From NCBI GenBank assembly GCA_012862575.1, contig BLSF01000056.1:1-64000 (forward strand): a stretch of DNA of 64,000 nucleotides. Direction: 5' to 3'. Below are positions 9,766-19,104 of this stretch, one piece after another (the stretch's first letter is position 1; the number at the start of each line of letters is the position of its first letter). The translations under genes and the position numbers were made by a program. The notes under the pieces were generated by a model that had not been told where the DNA came from, ran no database searches, and saw only the letters and a program-made list of their open reading frames with translations. This DNA is from Parietichytrium sp. I65-24A. Taxonomy: Eukaryota; Sar; Bigyra; Thraustochytrida; Thraustochytriidae.

Positions 9766-10534
9766 GGGCTCCACGCTCAGGTCAACTAACCTACGCCGCC
9801 GGACAACACCACACCACACCAGCCCCGACCCACAACTTTCCGCCCCCTTGCCCGTGCCAAGCGTGCCCAACGTAGAGGGAGCGAGGGAGAGAGGGAGAGA
9901 GGGAGAGAGGGAGAGAGGGAGAGACAGACCCACGGACGTTCAGGCTAAACTTACTCTACTAGCCCCTCTGCGCCTGCGCCCGGGCTCCAGGTGCCCAGGT
10001 CCTTCCTTAGCCTTGCCTTCGTTCCAAGCGTTTCATGTTGGTCCATTTTGGCGTGGACTGTCACAGAGAGAGAGAGTGGAATTTGGAAATATCTGAGGTG
10101 GCGCTAGGGGGGCAGGTAGGGCCGTGCCACATAGCGCGACGCGGCAGCTGTTACTGCACAGCTAAAGACAACGTTTGTAAGCGCATGTTCGCTTCTGATC
10201 GAGAACGCTTCCTTCGTTCGCTTGGCGCACGAGAACTGGCATTCAGGTTCAGAGGGAGAGGTCCAGAGGTATTTAAAAATTGGAAAAAGGTTTAGAAAAA
10301 AGGAAGAAAGAGCATAGCATGCCGAGTTGTGTGGTTTAATTTTTCATGACAGGAATCATTGAAATGAATAGGCCCGAGTTGGAGGCTGGCTTTCGTTTTC
10401 CTCCTCGCAGCCAACTCATTCACTTCATGCTAAATTTAAAAATTAGGAATGGCAAAAAGAGATAGCTCCATTCCTCTGATGGCTTCAGTATTCTCATCGT
10501 CATCACGAAATGTTCGAAGGCCCGCTTTCCTTGT
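9766..10534. other. Kinesin leader with possible 5' UTR intron, and intergenic DNA
   Basis: Reading leftward, a GTAAGT donor sits at about 9953-9948 and a TAG acceptor just upstream of the kinesin ATG, around 9789. The stretch between them is pyrimidine-rich on the kinesin strand. This would make a leader intron of about 165 bases. Beyond 9960 no gene is supported up to the end of the RF2 gene at 10535. Confidence 0.35.
9884..9925. repeat. GAGAGGGA microsatellite
   Basis: About five copies of the 8-base unit gagaggga lie in the leader of the kinesin gene. On the gene strand this is a CT-rich tract inside the proposed leader intron. Confidence 0.8.
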
Positions 10535-11809
10535 CTAAATTTTGTGCAAAGCGGCCTCCATGAAGGGGTTGAGGTACTCTGGCTCACCGTTCAAGACGGC
10601 TTCAGCATTCGAGGTCTCGTGCTGCGTGCGGTGATCTTTGACCATCTTGTAGGGATGCAAGACATAAGAGCGAATCTGGTTGCCCCAAGTGTTGTCCCCT
10701 AGCGTCGATGTGAATGCCATGCGTTCTTGCTGCTCTTTCTCCATTTTGGCTTGCCACAGGCGAGCTTTGAGGACCGACAGTGCATACTTTTTGTTAGTGT
10801 GCTGCGACCGTTCTTTTTGCGAAGACGCCGTAACCCCTGTAGGGATGTGCGTGATCCGAACAGCAGAGTCCGTAGTGTTGACATGCTGCCCCCCGGCACC
10901 ACCAGACCTGAATGTCTCAATACGGAGCTCTTCTTCGGGGATGTCAAATTGGCTGTCCTCTTCAGCCTGCGCCGGAAGAACCGCTATCCGCGCAAACGCA
11001 GTGTGCCTTCTCTGCTGCGTATCGTAAGCCGAGATACGAACCATTCTGTGCACTCCAGATTCCAATTTCGCCCACCCATACGCATTGACGCCCTCGATGT
11101 GCAAAATGCCAGATTTGAGGCCCCCTTCGCTTCCCGAACTGGTCTCCCCCATCGTTGCAGTGAAGCCGTTCGCACGCGCCCAGCGAGCGTACATGTTGAG
11201 AAGCATCTCTGCAAAGTCACATGCCTCATGACCGCCCGCCCCTGCAAGCGCCTCGATGTAGCACCCCAGAGAGTCCGCGGGCCCATCGAGCAACATTTCA
11301 ATATGAAATCTCTTTGCCAAAGATTCCAGCTGGAGAATGTCTTTTTCACAGTCCATCAAAACCTGCGCGTTGCCTTCGTCCTCCACGCCATCTTCAACCG
11401 CCAACTTTGCGAGCTCGAGGGCGCTCTTCCGCCCTGTCTGAATTTGATCAATTTTGGTCATTACACTAGAGAGCTGGCCTTGCTGCCGGGACAGCTTTCC
11501 AGCTCTATCAGGGTTGTCCCATACCTTCGGGTCTGCAAGCTGCTGGGAGAGCTCCGCCAGCGTTTCCTCTATCTTTCTCTGCTTTACTTTAGCCTGAATT
11601 TGCGTCATCAAGCCCCCGATGAATTCGTGCTTATCTTCGAAGAATCCCATGCCAGGCGGGCCAGTCGCGCTCGCTCTGCTGGACGAAAGGGGTCGCTTTA
11701 AAGGGCTCCATTTCCCCCGGCCCCTGGTGATCCTCGTTGCCGTTTCGAGCGCGCTCGGCCAGCTCGCCGCCGCTCCCAAATACTTGGCCGCCAGTCTAGA
11801 ACCTCTCAT
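10535..11809 (-). CDS. prfB: Organellar peptide chain release factor 2 (bacterial type)
   Basis: A 424-residue class I release factor of bacterial type, which frees the finished peptide at stop codons in an organelle. The first 55 residues are basic and Ser/Ala-rich, fitting a transit peptide to plastid or mitochondrion. The family signature AGAGGHEACDFAEMLL lies at 189-204 and the catalytic GGQ at 306-308 inside SGGAGGQHVN. The stop-codon recognition region reads VRISAYDTQQRRHTAF (257-272): the usual SPF tripeptide of RF2 is SAY (260-262), while the neighbouring RRHT is kept. The ATG at 11809 is the first in frame. It is divergently arranged with the next gene, 620 bases away. Family is certain; organelle and exact codon specificity are inferred. 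Confidence 0.94.
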   Translation of the reverse strand: MRGSRLAAKYLGAAASWPSALETATRITRGRGKWSPLKRPLSSSRASATGPPGMGFFEDKHEFIGGLMTQIQAKVKQRKIEETLAELSQQLADPKVWDNPDRAGKLSRQQGQLSSVMTKIDQIQTGRKSALELAKLAVEDGVEDEGNAQVLMDCEKDILQLESLAKRFHIEMLLDGPADSLGCYIEALAGAGGHEACDFAEMLLNMYARWARANGFTATMGETSSGSEGGLKSGILHIEGVNAYGWAKLESGVHRMVRISAYDTQQRRHTAFARIAVLPAQAEEDSQFDIPEEELRIETFRSGGAGGQHVNTTDSAVRITHIPTGVTASSQKERSQHTNKKYALSVLKARLWQAKMEKEQQERMAFTSTLGDNTWGNQIRSYVLHPYKMVKDHRTQHETSNAEAVLNGEPEYLNPFMEAALHKI

Positions 11810-12429
11810 GCTTTACTCTCCGTCTGGCACACTGTGTCCGTCAGTCAGCCGCGGACCTTTTCCGCGCCGCGGTATCCTGCGCTACCTGTACCCTCCGCGT
11901 GCGCCTATATACATTCAATTGGGGTCCCCGCCTATGTGTGCGTCCGTGTACGAGTGCCCACGATTGATGGAAACTATGGAAACCAAACTTTTACTTTTCA
12001 CACCACTCTGCAATACTCCAATACTCCATCTACTCCATCTACTCCATCTACTCCATCTCGACGAAACCTTCCTACTAGTAATCACGATCAAAAGAGTGCG
12101 GCACTGCTACCGCAGAGGGAGGTGGGTGGTAACAGTGGTAACCAGAGCTTTAGACGCTCCGTTTTAGGTGAACATGAGGTAGAGTGGCCAGAGCGAAATT
12201 AGCTCTGGTTTACAGAGGAGGGAGAAGATTTTGTAGACTTGTTCTTGTTCACTGAACAGGGGTTACAGGGGTCCTCGGCATTGGGTTATTTTATGACTGC
12301 CTGTACCGTACTCAGTACTCGTACTCACTGTCAGTAGCGACTGTGAGTCCTCGAGTACGTCTGTGACTCGCGCACCCTTTGCGAGTCTGATATCCGGTAG
12401 AACGATACACTGGCGATTGTGTAGAAAGG
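11810..12429. other. Divergent promoter region between RF2 and the peroxidase-BSD-DUF84 gene
   Basis: This 620-base spacer must hold the promoters of both flanking genes, which read away from each other. Apart from the tandem repeat at 12013-12058 I see no clear motif. Confidence 0.5.
12013..12058. repeat. Nine-base tandem repeat
   Basis: About five copies of the unit actccatct, the first ones shortened, lie in the divergent promoter region. Confidence 0.8.
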
Positions 12430-14625
12430 ATGACAGCCCCGCTGGCGGTGCTTGGGTTTAGGGGTGCGTCGAGGTTCCAAGAGGAGCTGGGCAAGTTGAA
12501 ACAGGCGAACGAGAAGGAGCTTAGCAACCTTTTGCAATTGGTGAAGCAGATATCTGCGCGAGGCGATGGGGTGTTTCAAGAATGTAATGAGTCGGCTCGG
12601 TCGCTGTTCTACTCTTTCAACCTCGAAAGCGGGGAGGACGCCAGCGCTGCTGCGGCCGCGGCGGTGCTGGACGAGAGGGTTGCAAACGCCTTAGACCGGC
12701 TGGTGCGGGCGCCAGGGTCCTCTCTGGACGAGCAAAACTTCTTCTTTAACTATTTTTCTCACGTTTCGGCGCTACTGGCTCAGGTTGTTTCGCATGAGAG
12801 CCAAAATATTGCCTTGCTCGAGCTACAAAATTCAATCCGTGCAATGATTCGCGTGGAAGATTGTGCAGCTATGATGGCGCAACTCTCATGGGCACTATAT
12901 GGCTTGGACACTACGACGAAATCTGTCACTTCTGCCGAGGCCAACAGCAACGACAAAACGCTGAAGAAGGCCCTTAACCTGTTAGAGCCGATCAAAGCGC
13001 GCTATCAACATTCGCGAGCTGACATTATTACTTTGGCAGGATGTATCGCAATTGAAGAGTTGGGGGGCCCAAAGGTCGCGTGGAGGGAAGGGCGGGTCGA
13101 TGACCAAGAGAACGAATCCTACGTTGATATCGACACCTATTTCAGCCGGCAAGAGAGGGTTGCGCTACGATGGCTGGAAACCTGCAAAATCTCCCCATCC
13201 GAGTCTGCAAGCTACGTCACTCCAACAAATGGACATGGCAATGGTATACCTGCAAGTCCGATGAGGATCGCCTCTAAGCGCGCAAACGCTCGAGTGAGCT
13301 TTAGCAACGCGTATTTTAAAGAATTGCAAATGACTCATGCAATCGCGAGCCAGACCGACGCACTTTCGCTGGATTGGACAAAAGAGTGGCTGGAGCTGTA
13401 TGCCGCAGATGAAGTTAGATTTGTGCAAGATTTCACCTTTGCCTACACGAAGCTTCAGGAGTGGAAGTTTCAGTTCCCTTCCAGCTCTCGCAATTCGCCG
13501 AGTGCGTCGGAGAACAATACAAAATCGAAGGAGGAGGACTCTGTGCTGTTCCGACTGCCCGAGTCGCTGGACATGTTCCGCTTCACAGCTTCTTTGGCTC
13601 TCCCTGTCACCAATGAGTGGAAGCATGCCGCTTTAAACCAGTCGGAAAGGATAATGGAATGTGTCAAGATGCTCACAAGTGACTCGTTCGCGGTCGAGTC
13701 TCTCATTAATGGTGACTCTGACTCATGCCGTGCACGGACCCGATCATCTGGGAGTGTATCGAGCCTTGGCGCCTCTTCTGCGGTGTCTATGGGCGAGCTG
13801 GACAGCAAGGCCAAAATAAATCTACAGGTTTTCAAAGAACCTCATCCTGGGACGCCGGCAGAGTTTGTCTTTGATTTGAGCGACGTCAACGACCGCGAAG
13901 CAGCGGTTTTGGCTAGCAAAGTGGACCCAACTATTACAAAGTTTAAGCCATCTCTGGTCCCCAAGGTCTCCGAGGAAAGTTTTTACTATAACTACTTCTC
14001 GCACGTTTATCAGCTGCGCAAGCGCTTCGGAGAGCGAGACAAGCCAAAGGTCATTAAAGTCTACGTCGGCAGCAGAAACCCTGTCAAGGTAAATGCGTGC
14101 AAGCGTGCGTTTCTAGCGTCTTTTCAGGGCCAGAAAAAGGCATTCGAGTTTCACGGCGTTGATGCGCCGTCCGGTGTCAGTGACCAGCCAATGGGCGACC
14201 AAGAGACCCTTCAAGGCGCTGTGAATAGAGCAAAGTTTTGCTTCAATAAGTTTCGCTCAAACGCGCCTTCTGCTGCGGATTCCGAGTACTATATTGGTGT
14301 AGAAGGGGGGATTGTCGAAGAGGAGGTGGGGCCAATGGAAGGTACCCTGCTGTGCTGCGCATGGATCGCCATCATATCCAACTCCGAAACCCTCAACTGT
14401 GCGCGAACGGCTACATTTACCTTGCCGAATGGGCTCACCTCGCTTGTGCGCAAGGGCATAGAATTGGGACGGGCGGACGACATTCTCCACGGGACGACGA
14501 ACTCAAAGCAAAAAGGCGGCACCGTTGGCACTCTGACGCTCGGACTCATCGACCGAACTCAATATTACAAGCACGCAGTCATCCTTGCGCTTGCTCCGTT
14601 CTCAAACCCGGCGTTTCACATATAA
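12430..14625 (+). CDS. Fusion protein: degenerate class I heme peroxidase, BSD domain and DUF84/YjjX-type NTPase
   Basis: A 731-residue protein with three parts. Residues about 130-345 align with ascorbate/cytochrome c peroxidases: ALNLLEPIKARY (181-192), a helix ending IAIEELGGPKVAW (206-218) with GRVD, FSNAYFKEL (291-299), TDALSL (309-314) and the C-terminal block YAADEVRFVQDF (324-335). The distal catalytic motif normally RLAWHDAG reads QLSWALYG (151-158), so Arg and His are gone; the proximal heme-His block is missing. Residues 477-532 form a BSD domain ending SFYYNYFSHV; a shorter similar motif, NFFFNYFSHV, is at 103-112. Residues 541-728 are a DUF84 (NTPase_I-T/YjjX) domain with VGSRNPVK, YIGVEGGI and HGTTNSKQKGGTVG. 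This family removes non-canonical purine triphosphates. The peroxidase part cannot be an active heme enzyme by known chemistry; its present role is unknown. Confidence 0.88.
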   Translation: MTAPLAVLGFRGASRFQEELGKLKQANEKELSNLLQLVKQISARGDGVFQECNESARSLFYSFNLESGEDASAAAAAAVLDERVANALDRLVRAPGSSLDEQNFFFNYFSHVSALLAQVVSHESQNIALLELQNSIRAMIRVEDCAAMMAQLSWALYGLDTTTKSVTSAEANSNDKTLKKALNLLEPIKARYQHSRADIITLAGCIAIEELGGPKVAWREGRVDDQENESYVDIDTYFSRQERVALRWLETCKISPSESASYVTPTNGHGNGIPASPMRIASKRANARVSFSNAYFKELQMTHAIASQTDALSLDWTKEWLELYAADEVRFVQDFTFAYTKLQEWKFQFPSSSRNSPSASENNTKSKEEDSVLFRLPESLDMFRFTASLALPVTNEWKHAALNQSERIMECVKMLTSDSFAVESLINGDSDSCRARTRSSGSVSSLGASSAVSMGELDSKAKINLQVFKEPHPGTPAEFVFDLSDVNDREAAVLASKVDPTITKFKPSLVPKVSEESFYYNYFSHVYQLRKRFGERDKPKVIKVYVGSRNPVKVNACKRAFLASFQGQKKAFEFHGVDAPSGVSDQPMGDQETLQGAVNRAKFCFNKFRSNAPSAADSEYYIGVEGGIVEEEVGPMEGTLLCCAWIAIISNSETLNCARTATFTLPNGLTSLVRKGIELGRADDILHGTTNSKQKGGTVGTLTLGLIDRTQYYKHAVILALAPFSNPAFHI

Positions 14626-15122
14626 TCTGAAGGGACAAGTACCCGCCCCATCTTCCATCGCCAACCACCTCCTTCATACCTCTCCAATGTCAATCAAGAA
14701 CCTTAACCTCAACCCTGTCCTTCCTCTTTTTCGACTCGTGATGCCGTTCAGCCCCTCAAGCGCAGCGACTGACGTTCAACCTTTGCAATCGTGATGGAGG
14801 TCGCTGTCCTGAGCTATCCTATCCCTTCCATCAATTGCTCATGGATGCACGCGCTCCATGTGACCGGTACAATGGCGCTAGTGGCGGTTAACCAAGTGTT
14901 AGCCTTGGACGCACACGGTCACAGCTCTGATTGGAGCAAAGTGCTTTGTGTTTGTTTGTTTGTTTGTTTGTTTGTTTGACAACTGTGAGCGTGAGAGCAC
15001 TTGAATTAAGCTCCGAAGTGGAGGAGAGAATCGGGTGCGTAGTCCCGCAAACTTGGTGATTGCGGTGGGCCGGCGCTAATGCAGTGAGCAGAGGCTGCGA
15101 AACGCCTGGCCATGAGCCACAG
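14626..15122. other. Intergenic region with tetranucleotide repeat
   Basis: This 497-base spacer separates two genes on the same strand. It has no supported gene. The frame of the downstream gene is open to 15060 without an ATG. Confidence 0.5.
14948..14978. repeat. (GTTT)n microsatellite
   Basis: About 7.5 copies of gttt lie 145 bases upstream of the ankyrin-IQ-FHA gene. Confidence 0.9.
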
Positions 15123-18100
15123 ATGCGCCGCACGGCTGGGACTCAGGACAGAGGTTCTCTCGGAGCGGCCAAGTTGGACGCGTACTTCAGCTCCACTGTC
15201 GCGCAGCAGAAGCAAGCTGGGAAGAAGGATGACGCGCAATATGGCGAGGAGGGTGCCGGCTCGCAGGGCGTGGACAGTGATCACGAAAGTAGCGAAGGCA
15301 GCTCGGAATCAGAGGACTCGGAGTCCTCCTCTTCGCAATCAAGGAGGGGTGATGGCGACGAAGGCGAAGCGCAGATGTTTGCTGCTCTGCAGAAAGCTGA
15401 TTTGGAACTGGCCTTGGACGTGATTGAGGCTGATGAGGAGCAAACCTGTTTGCGAAATAAGGTCCCGCAGGCCAAAGGTGCCCGAAAGCCGAAGCAGATG
15501 TCGCATTTGGTTGACTACGAGGATACGTACGGGCAAACGCCGCTGATTCTTGCCAGTAAACTTGGAGTGCAACGGATCGTCATTGGCCTGCGCTTGCGCG
15601 GGGCTGACACAAACTATTTAAACAAGCTGGGCATGTCTCCTCTGATGACAGCCTGCAAATTCGGGAATGCGAAGGTTTGCGCCGCGCTGCTGGACAAAAG
15701 TGTGGGGACGGTTCCCGCGATGGTGGGGCTCACGAACAAGCATGGGAAGACCGCGTACGATTATATTCCAGAAAAGAGCCGGCCAAAGATTGTCCCAATC
15801 TTGGACCAAGCCAAGGTAGCCCAATTGGATAAGAAATTTCGCCAGTCAGTATCAGATGTCCGGAAAACACGGATAAGACGCAAACGAGCAGCCGAGATAG
15901 ATGTTCCCCTCGATTTTCTCAGCAGCAGCAGCGATGATCTCAGTTCTCTGGAGTCGGGGGACGAAGAGGACGCCCAGGCAAGACCACTTAACGATTTTCG
16001 CAGGGAAGCGCAACTAGGTGCGACACAAGCGGCTGCTGAAATGAAAGGTCGTGTGAGCATACTAATGCGTCGCGGGTCCGCCGCTTCGACAAGAGCAAAG
16101 ACTATGATTCGAAGAGTTACCAAAGCAGTGCAGAACAGCGACATTCTCAATCCTAGGCGGCGGGAGGATGCTGCGCGCAAAATACAGTGTTGCGCTCGCA
16201 AATTTCTGAGTCGGAAGCGACTCCTTGACGCCGTGAAGGAAAGAGTTGCCGCTGAAAAGAGAAAACGCAAGCTAGAGACGTATACTCTGAAAATCCAAAG
16301 GATTTTTCGCGGGTCTAGAGCCAAGAGGCTGGTCAAATTGCTGCTTAAACAACACAAGTCCTGCACGAAGATTCAAGCTTTGTTCAGAGGCTATTTGGAG
16401 AGGCGCGACAAGTGGCGATACTATGCCCAAGCTGAGGCTAAGAAGCTTGGAATTCTACACATTAAAGCCACTCAGGGCTGGATGGGCAGATTCGCCCAGA
16501 GGGCCCAAGATGTGGAGTGGGAGCAAGCTGCGCTGCGCGCTACGCAAGTGCTCATCAAGTATGCTCGAGCAAAGCTTGCACGCAAGCGTGTCGCCAGAAT
16601 GCGGGAAGAAAAGTCGTGCGCGATAGTCATTCAAAGGTTCACACGCGGTTCCCTGGCTCGTAGACCGTGGCGCATGCGCTTGCGCCGCTTTTGTATGGAG
16701 TCGAAGGCCTCCCGAAATGCGCTCTTCTCGATTGTTGGACAGTGGAAGCGGACTCAACGAGTATTGAGTATTAAACGAGAATTTGTCAAAGCATCTTCGC
16801 TGGTGAGCACCTTCAGGCCACTTTGCCAGCAAGTTGCCCGAGAGTCGTCCAATGGTCACATGTTCAAAGCAGCTGTGGAGATTCAGAGGGTGTACCGTGG
16901 GTACTGTGGTCGGGTGCTCGCCGCCATTCACCGGAGGCACCACTTGCACTTCATTGGTCAACTGAATGACTGTTTGACGATTCGGCCACTCGCGCCTAAG
17001 CAAAAAGGTCAAATTGTTGCATCCTCAAAGCTTTACGGCTACTGCGGCAAGTGCGAGTCTTGCAGGTCTTTCGAACCAATGGTCGTCAATGAGGAGCCCT
17101 CGGAGTTTATTTGTTCTTGTGGCCACCACATCGTCAACCACTACTTGGGAGCGTACAGATCGCTCGACAACGACTACTATGGAGAGCGCAAAATAAAGAA
17201 ACTGGAGGCAAGGTTCCACTCCAACTTGGGAGTCATGACGGAAAAGGAGGTGGAGGACGCCAAGCTGGCTTGGAAGAACGAAAAGCGATGGATAGAAGAG
17301 GCGCGAAATGGTCCGGCAAACCGCAATATCTATGCACAGCAGCAACTTGCTCGTCAAAAAAGGCTCCTCGCCAAGAAAGAACGCGAGAAAGAGGCCAAGA
17401 GAGTGGCTCAAGAGGTGGAGGAACTTTGGAAATTAGACGCAGAACGACTAGCGCAGCAAAAGCGTCTGATGGAGGAGATTCGTCAACGTAAGGAGGAGGA
17501 AATGCAGGCTAAATTGCTCCTGCAGCAGCAGCGAGATGCCGCTCAGGCTCTCAAACGATCAAAGGAAGAGCTTCGCGTTCTGAGAATGGAGAAGGTTGCA
17601 AAGCAACGGGCAGAGCTACGGGCTGTAAAGCGCAAGCGTCCGGGCAAGATTCAAACACAATTGAATGGGAAATCTAAGTGGGACATGAATATTCCCTCCT
17701 CACAGAGGTCTCCATCCCCCACTTCGAACCCGCGTTCGCCAAAAGTGGCTTCACTTCCATCCAAGGCTTGTGAAGACTCGCCCACACATGGCCTGGCGCG
17801 CGGGTGCGGCACGAAGATGGTCTTTAAGGAGCCAGAAACTCTAGAAGAGCTTGTACTTCCTCTCCCGCCTAGTATAGCCAAACTTTCCCCTGTACATTCT
17901 CCGAACCGAGCTGCAACCAAAACTTGTGGTATTCAAACTGATGGAGGGGAAGAGGTTCGGCTAGTTCAGTCAGTGAAGTCGATTAATGCTAAGATCATAC
18001 ATCACCAGCTCCGCGCTGATTCGCTGGTAGGCTGCAAAAGCTCTGGATGCAACAACGCGTCGACAAAAGAACGTCAAAGTCATGACTTGGCGGTCTTCAT

Positions 18101-18704
18101 AGAAACATTAAAAAGTCCGATACACTCGCCGCCACCTGCAAGCGACACAAACTTGTGCCGTTCCCCGCCGCTCTTGTCCCCTATCACCGATTCCCGTAGT
18201 GGATCAAGCCTCGCATCGATCGCACTTGTTGCTAGTAAATCTCGGGATCCTCATCCTCATGGCACGCAAAATTTATCGTCGGCCGGACCCGGAAAGCTGG
18301 ACCAGCTCCGAGACTTGAAGGGGATGAGGCTCGAGCTCGTGACAGAGAATCAAACGCCAGGCGCCGTGATGGAGGGGAAATCGGGGGAGCCCATGCTGCC
18401 GCTATTCATTCCGTTAGATCAAACGCCTCTTGTTCTTGGCCGAGACGAATCCTGCGACATTAAGTTGGATTCACCTGGAATGCCACGTATGGTCTCTAAG
18501 CGACACTGCGTGTTACACGTGGATCGCCGCTCACATACCGTCGAGGTTCGTGACTTGAACAGTACCAACGGGACAACGTTAAATTGGTGCGTTCGAGTAA
18601 AGCCTTCTGCCACCCTCCGTCACGGCGACATTCTCACGCTCGGAACTGTCAGCTCGGCGGCTCCGCACTCCACTTCCCGGGTGTCCTATCGCCTCGTCGC
18701 ATGA
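15123..18704 (+). CDS. Ankyrin / multi-IQ / Cys-His / FHA scaffold protein
   Basis: A 1193-residue multidomain protein starting at the first in-frame ATG (15123). An acidic Ser-rich region (52-80) precedes ankyrin-like repeats at about 134-215 (YGQTPLILASKLG, GMSPLMTACKFG, HGKTAYDYI). Five IQ motifs for calmodulin-type light chains are seen at about 352-368, 388-402, 414-428, 500-514 and 585-600, with cores KIQCCARKF, IQRIFRG, IQALFRG, IQRFTRG and IQRVYRG. A compact cluster, C641-x2-C-x2-C, then C664-x-C-G-H-H and H673, looks like a metal site. A charged coiled coil (693-840) follows, then a disordered Ser/Pro region. The C-terminal FHA domain (1092-1185) carries LGRDESCDI, SKRHC and NSTNGT, so it should bind phosphothreonine. 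The overall role, perhaps a calcium and phosphorylation-regulated scaffold, is inference. Confidence 0.88.
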   Translation: MRRTAGTQDRGSLGAAKLDAYFSSTVAQQKQAGKKDDAQYGEEGAGSQGVDSDHESSEGSSESEDSESSSSQSRRGDGDEGEAQMFAALQKADLELALDVIEADEEQTCLRNKVPQAKGARKPKQMSHLVDYEDTYGQTPLILASKLGVQRIVIGLRLRGADTNYLNKLGMSPLMTACKFGNAKVCAALLDKSVGTVPAMVGLTNKHGKTAYDYIPEKSRPKIVPILDQAKVAQLDKKFRQSVSDVRKTRIRRKRAAEIDVPLDFLSSSSDDLSSLESGDEEDAQARPLNDFRREAQLGATQAAAEMKGRVSILMRRGSAASTRAKTMIRRVTKAVQNSDILNPRRREDAARKIQCCARKFLSRKRLLDAVKERVAAEKRKRKLETYTLKIQRIFRGSRAKRLVKLLLKQHKSCTKIQALFRGYLERRDKWRYYAQAEAKKLGILHIKATQGWMGRFAQRAQDVEWEQAALRATQVLIKYARAKLARKRVARMREEKSCAIVIQRFTRGSLARRPWRMRLRRFCMESKASRNALFSIVGQWKRTQRVLSIKREFVKASSLVSTFRPLCQQVARESSNGHMFKAAVEIQRVYRGYCGRVLAAIHRRHHLHFIGQLNDCLTIRPLAPKQKGQIVASSKLYGYCGKCESCRSFEPMVVNEEPSEFICSCGHHIVNHYLGAYRSLDNDYYGERKIKKLEARFHSNLGVMTEKEVEDAKLAWKNEKRWIEEARNGPANRNIYAQQQLARQKRLLAKKEREKEAKRVAQEVEELWKLDAERLAQQKRLMEEIRQRKEEEMQAKLLLQQQRDAAQALKRSKEELRVLRMEKVAKQRAELRAVKRKRPGKIQTQLNGKSKWDMNIPSSQRSPSPTSNPRSPKVASLPSKACEDSPTHGLARGCGTKMVFKEPETLEELVLPLPPSIAKLSPVHSPNRAATKTCGIQTDGGEEVRLVQSVKSINAKIIHHQLRADSLVGCKSSGCNNASTKERQSHDLAVFIETLKSPIHSPPPASDTNLCRSPPLLSPITDSRSGSSLASIALVASKSRDPHPHGTQNLSSAGPGKLDQLRDLKGMRLELVTENQTPGAVMEGKSGEPMLPLFIPLDQTPLVLGRDESCDIKLDSPGMPRMVSKRHCVLHVDRRSHTVEVRDLNSTNGTTLNWCVRVKPSATLRHGDILTLGTVSSAAPHSTSRVSYRLVA

Positions 18705-19104
18705 TGATGAAATCTGCATAATTGTACCATTGCATAATGAATATGAATCGCGTTTTACATGGCCCTTCTCATCCTCCCAAACACCGCTCTCGAGCCATCT
18801 ATGATGGCCTCGACGGCCCAACCATCCCAGAGCAACAGCCACCACAAGAGAATCAACCGTCTCCGTCGCTGCCCAACAAGCATACGCTCCATCCCTATTG
18901 CCCTTGCGGAGAACCCATCCGCACGCACGCACGTCAGCCTGAGCCCACTTGCCGCACCGGTTCTCGCTCGGGTTCGCCAGGTCCGCCGTAGAGCTTGGCC
19001 AGCAAACTCGTAGCAACTTCGCCAAACCTGCGCGCGACTGGCACGCGGCAGAGACTGACAGCGAGCGCGGTGAGGGCCGAGGAACGAGGAGCGAGGAACG
19101 AGGA
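18705..19104. other. Intergenic region
   Basis: A 400-base spacer between two genes on the same strand. A run of related 9-10 base units built on gaggaacga lies at about 19077-19103, directly before the monooxygenase ATG. No gene is supported. Confidence 0.5.

Noticed and set aside
8962-9789. 275-codon frame opposite the kinesin coiled coil
   Set aside because: It is the complement of heptad-repeat coding sequence, which often leaves long open Leu-rich frames; no independent support.
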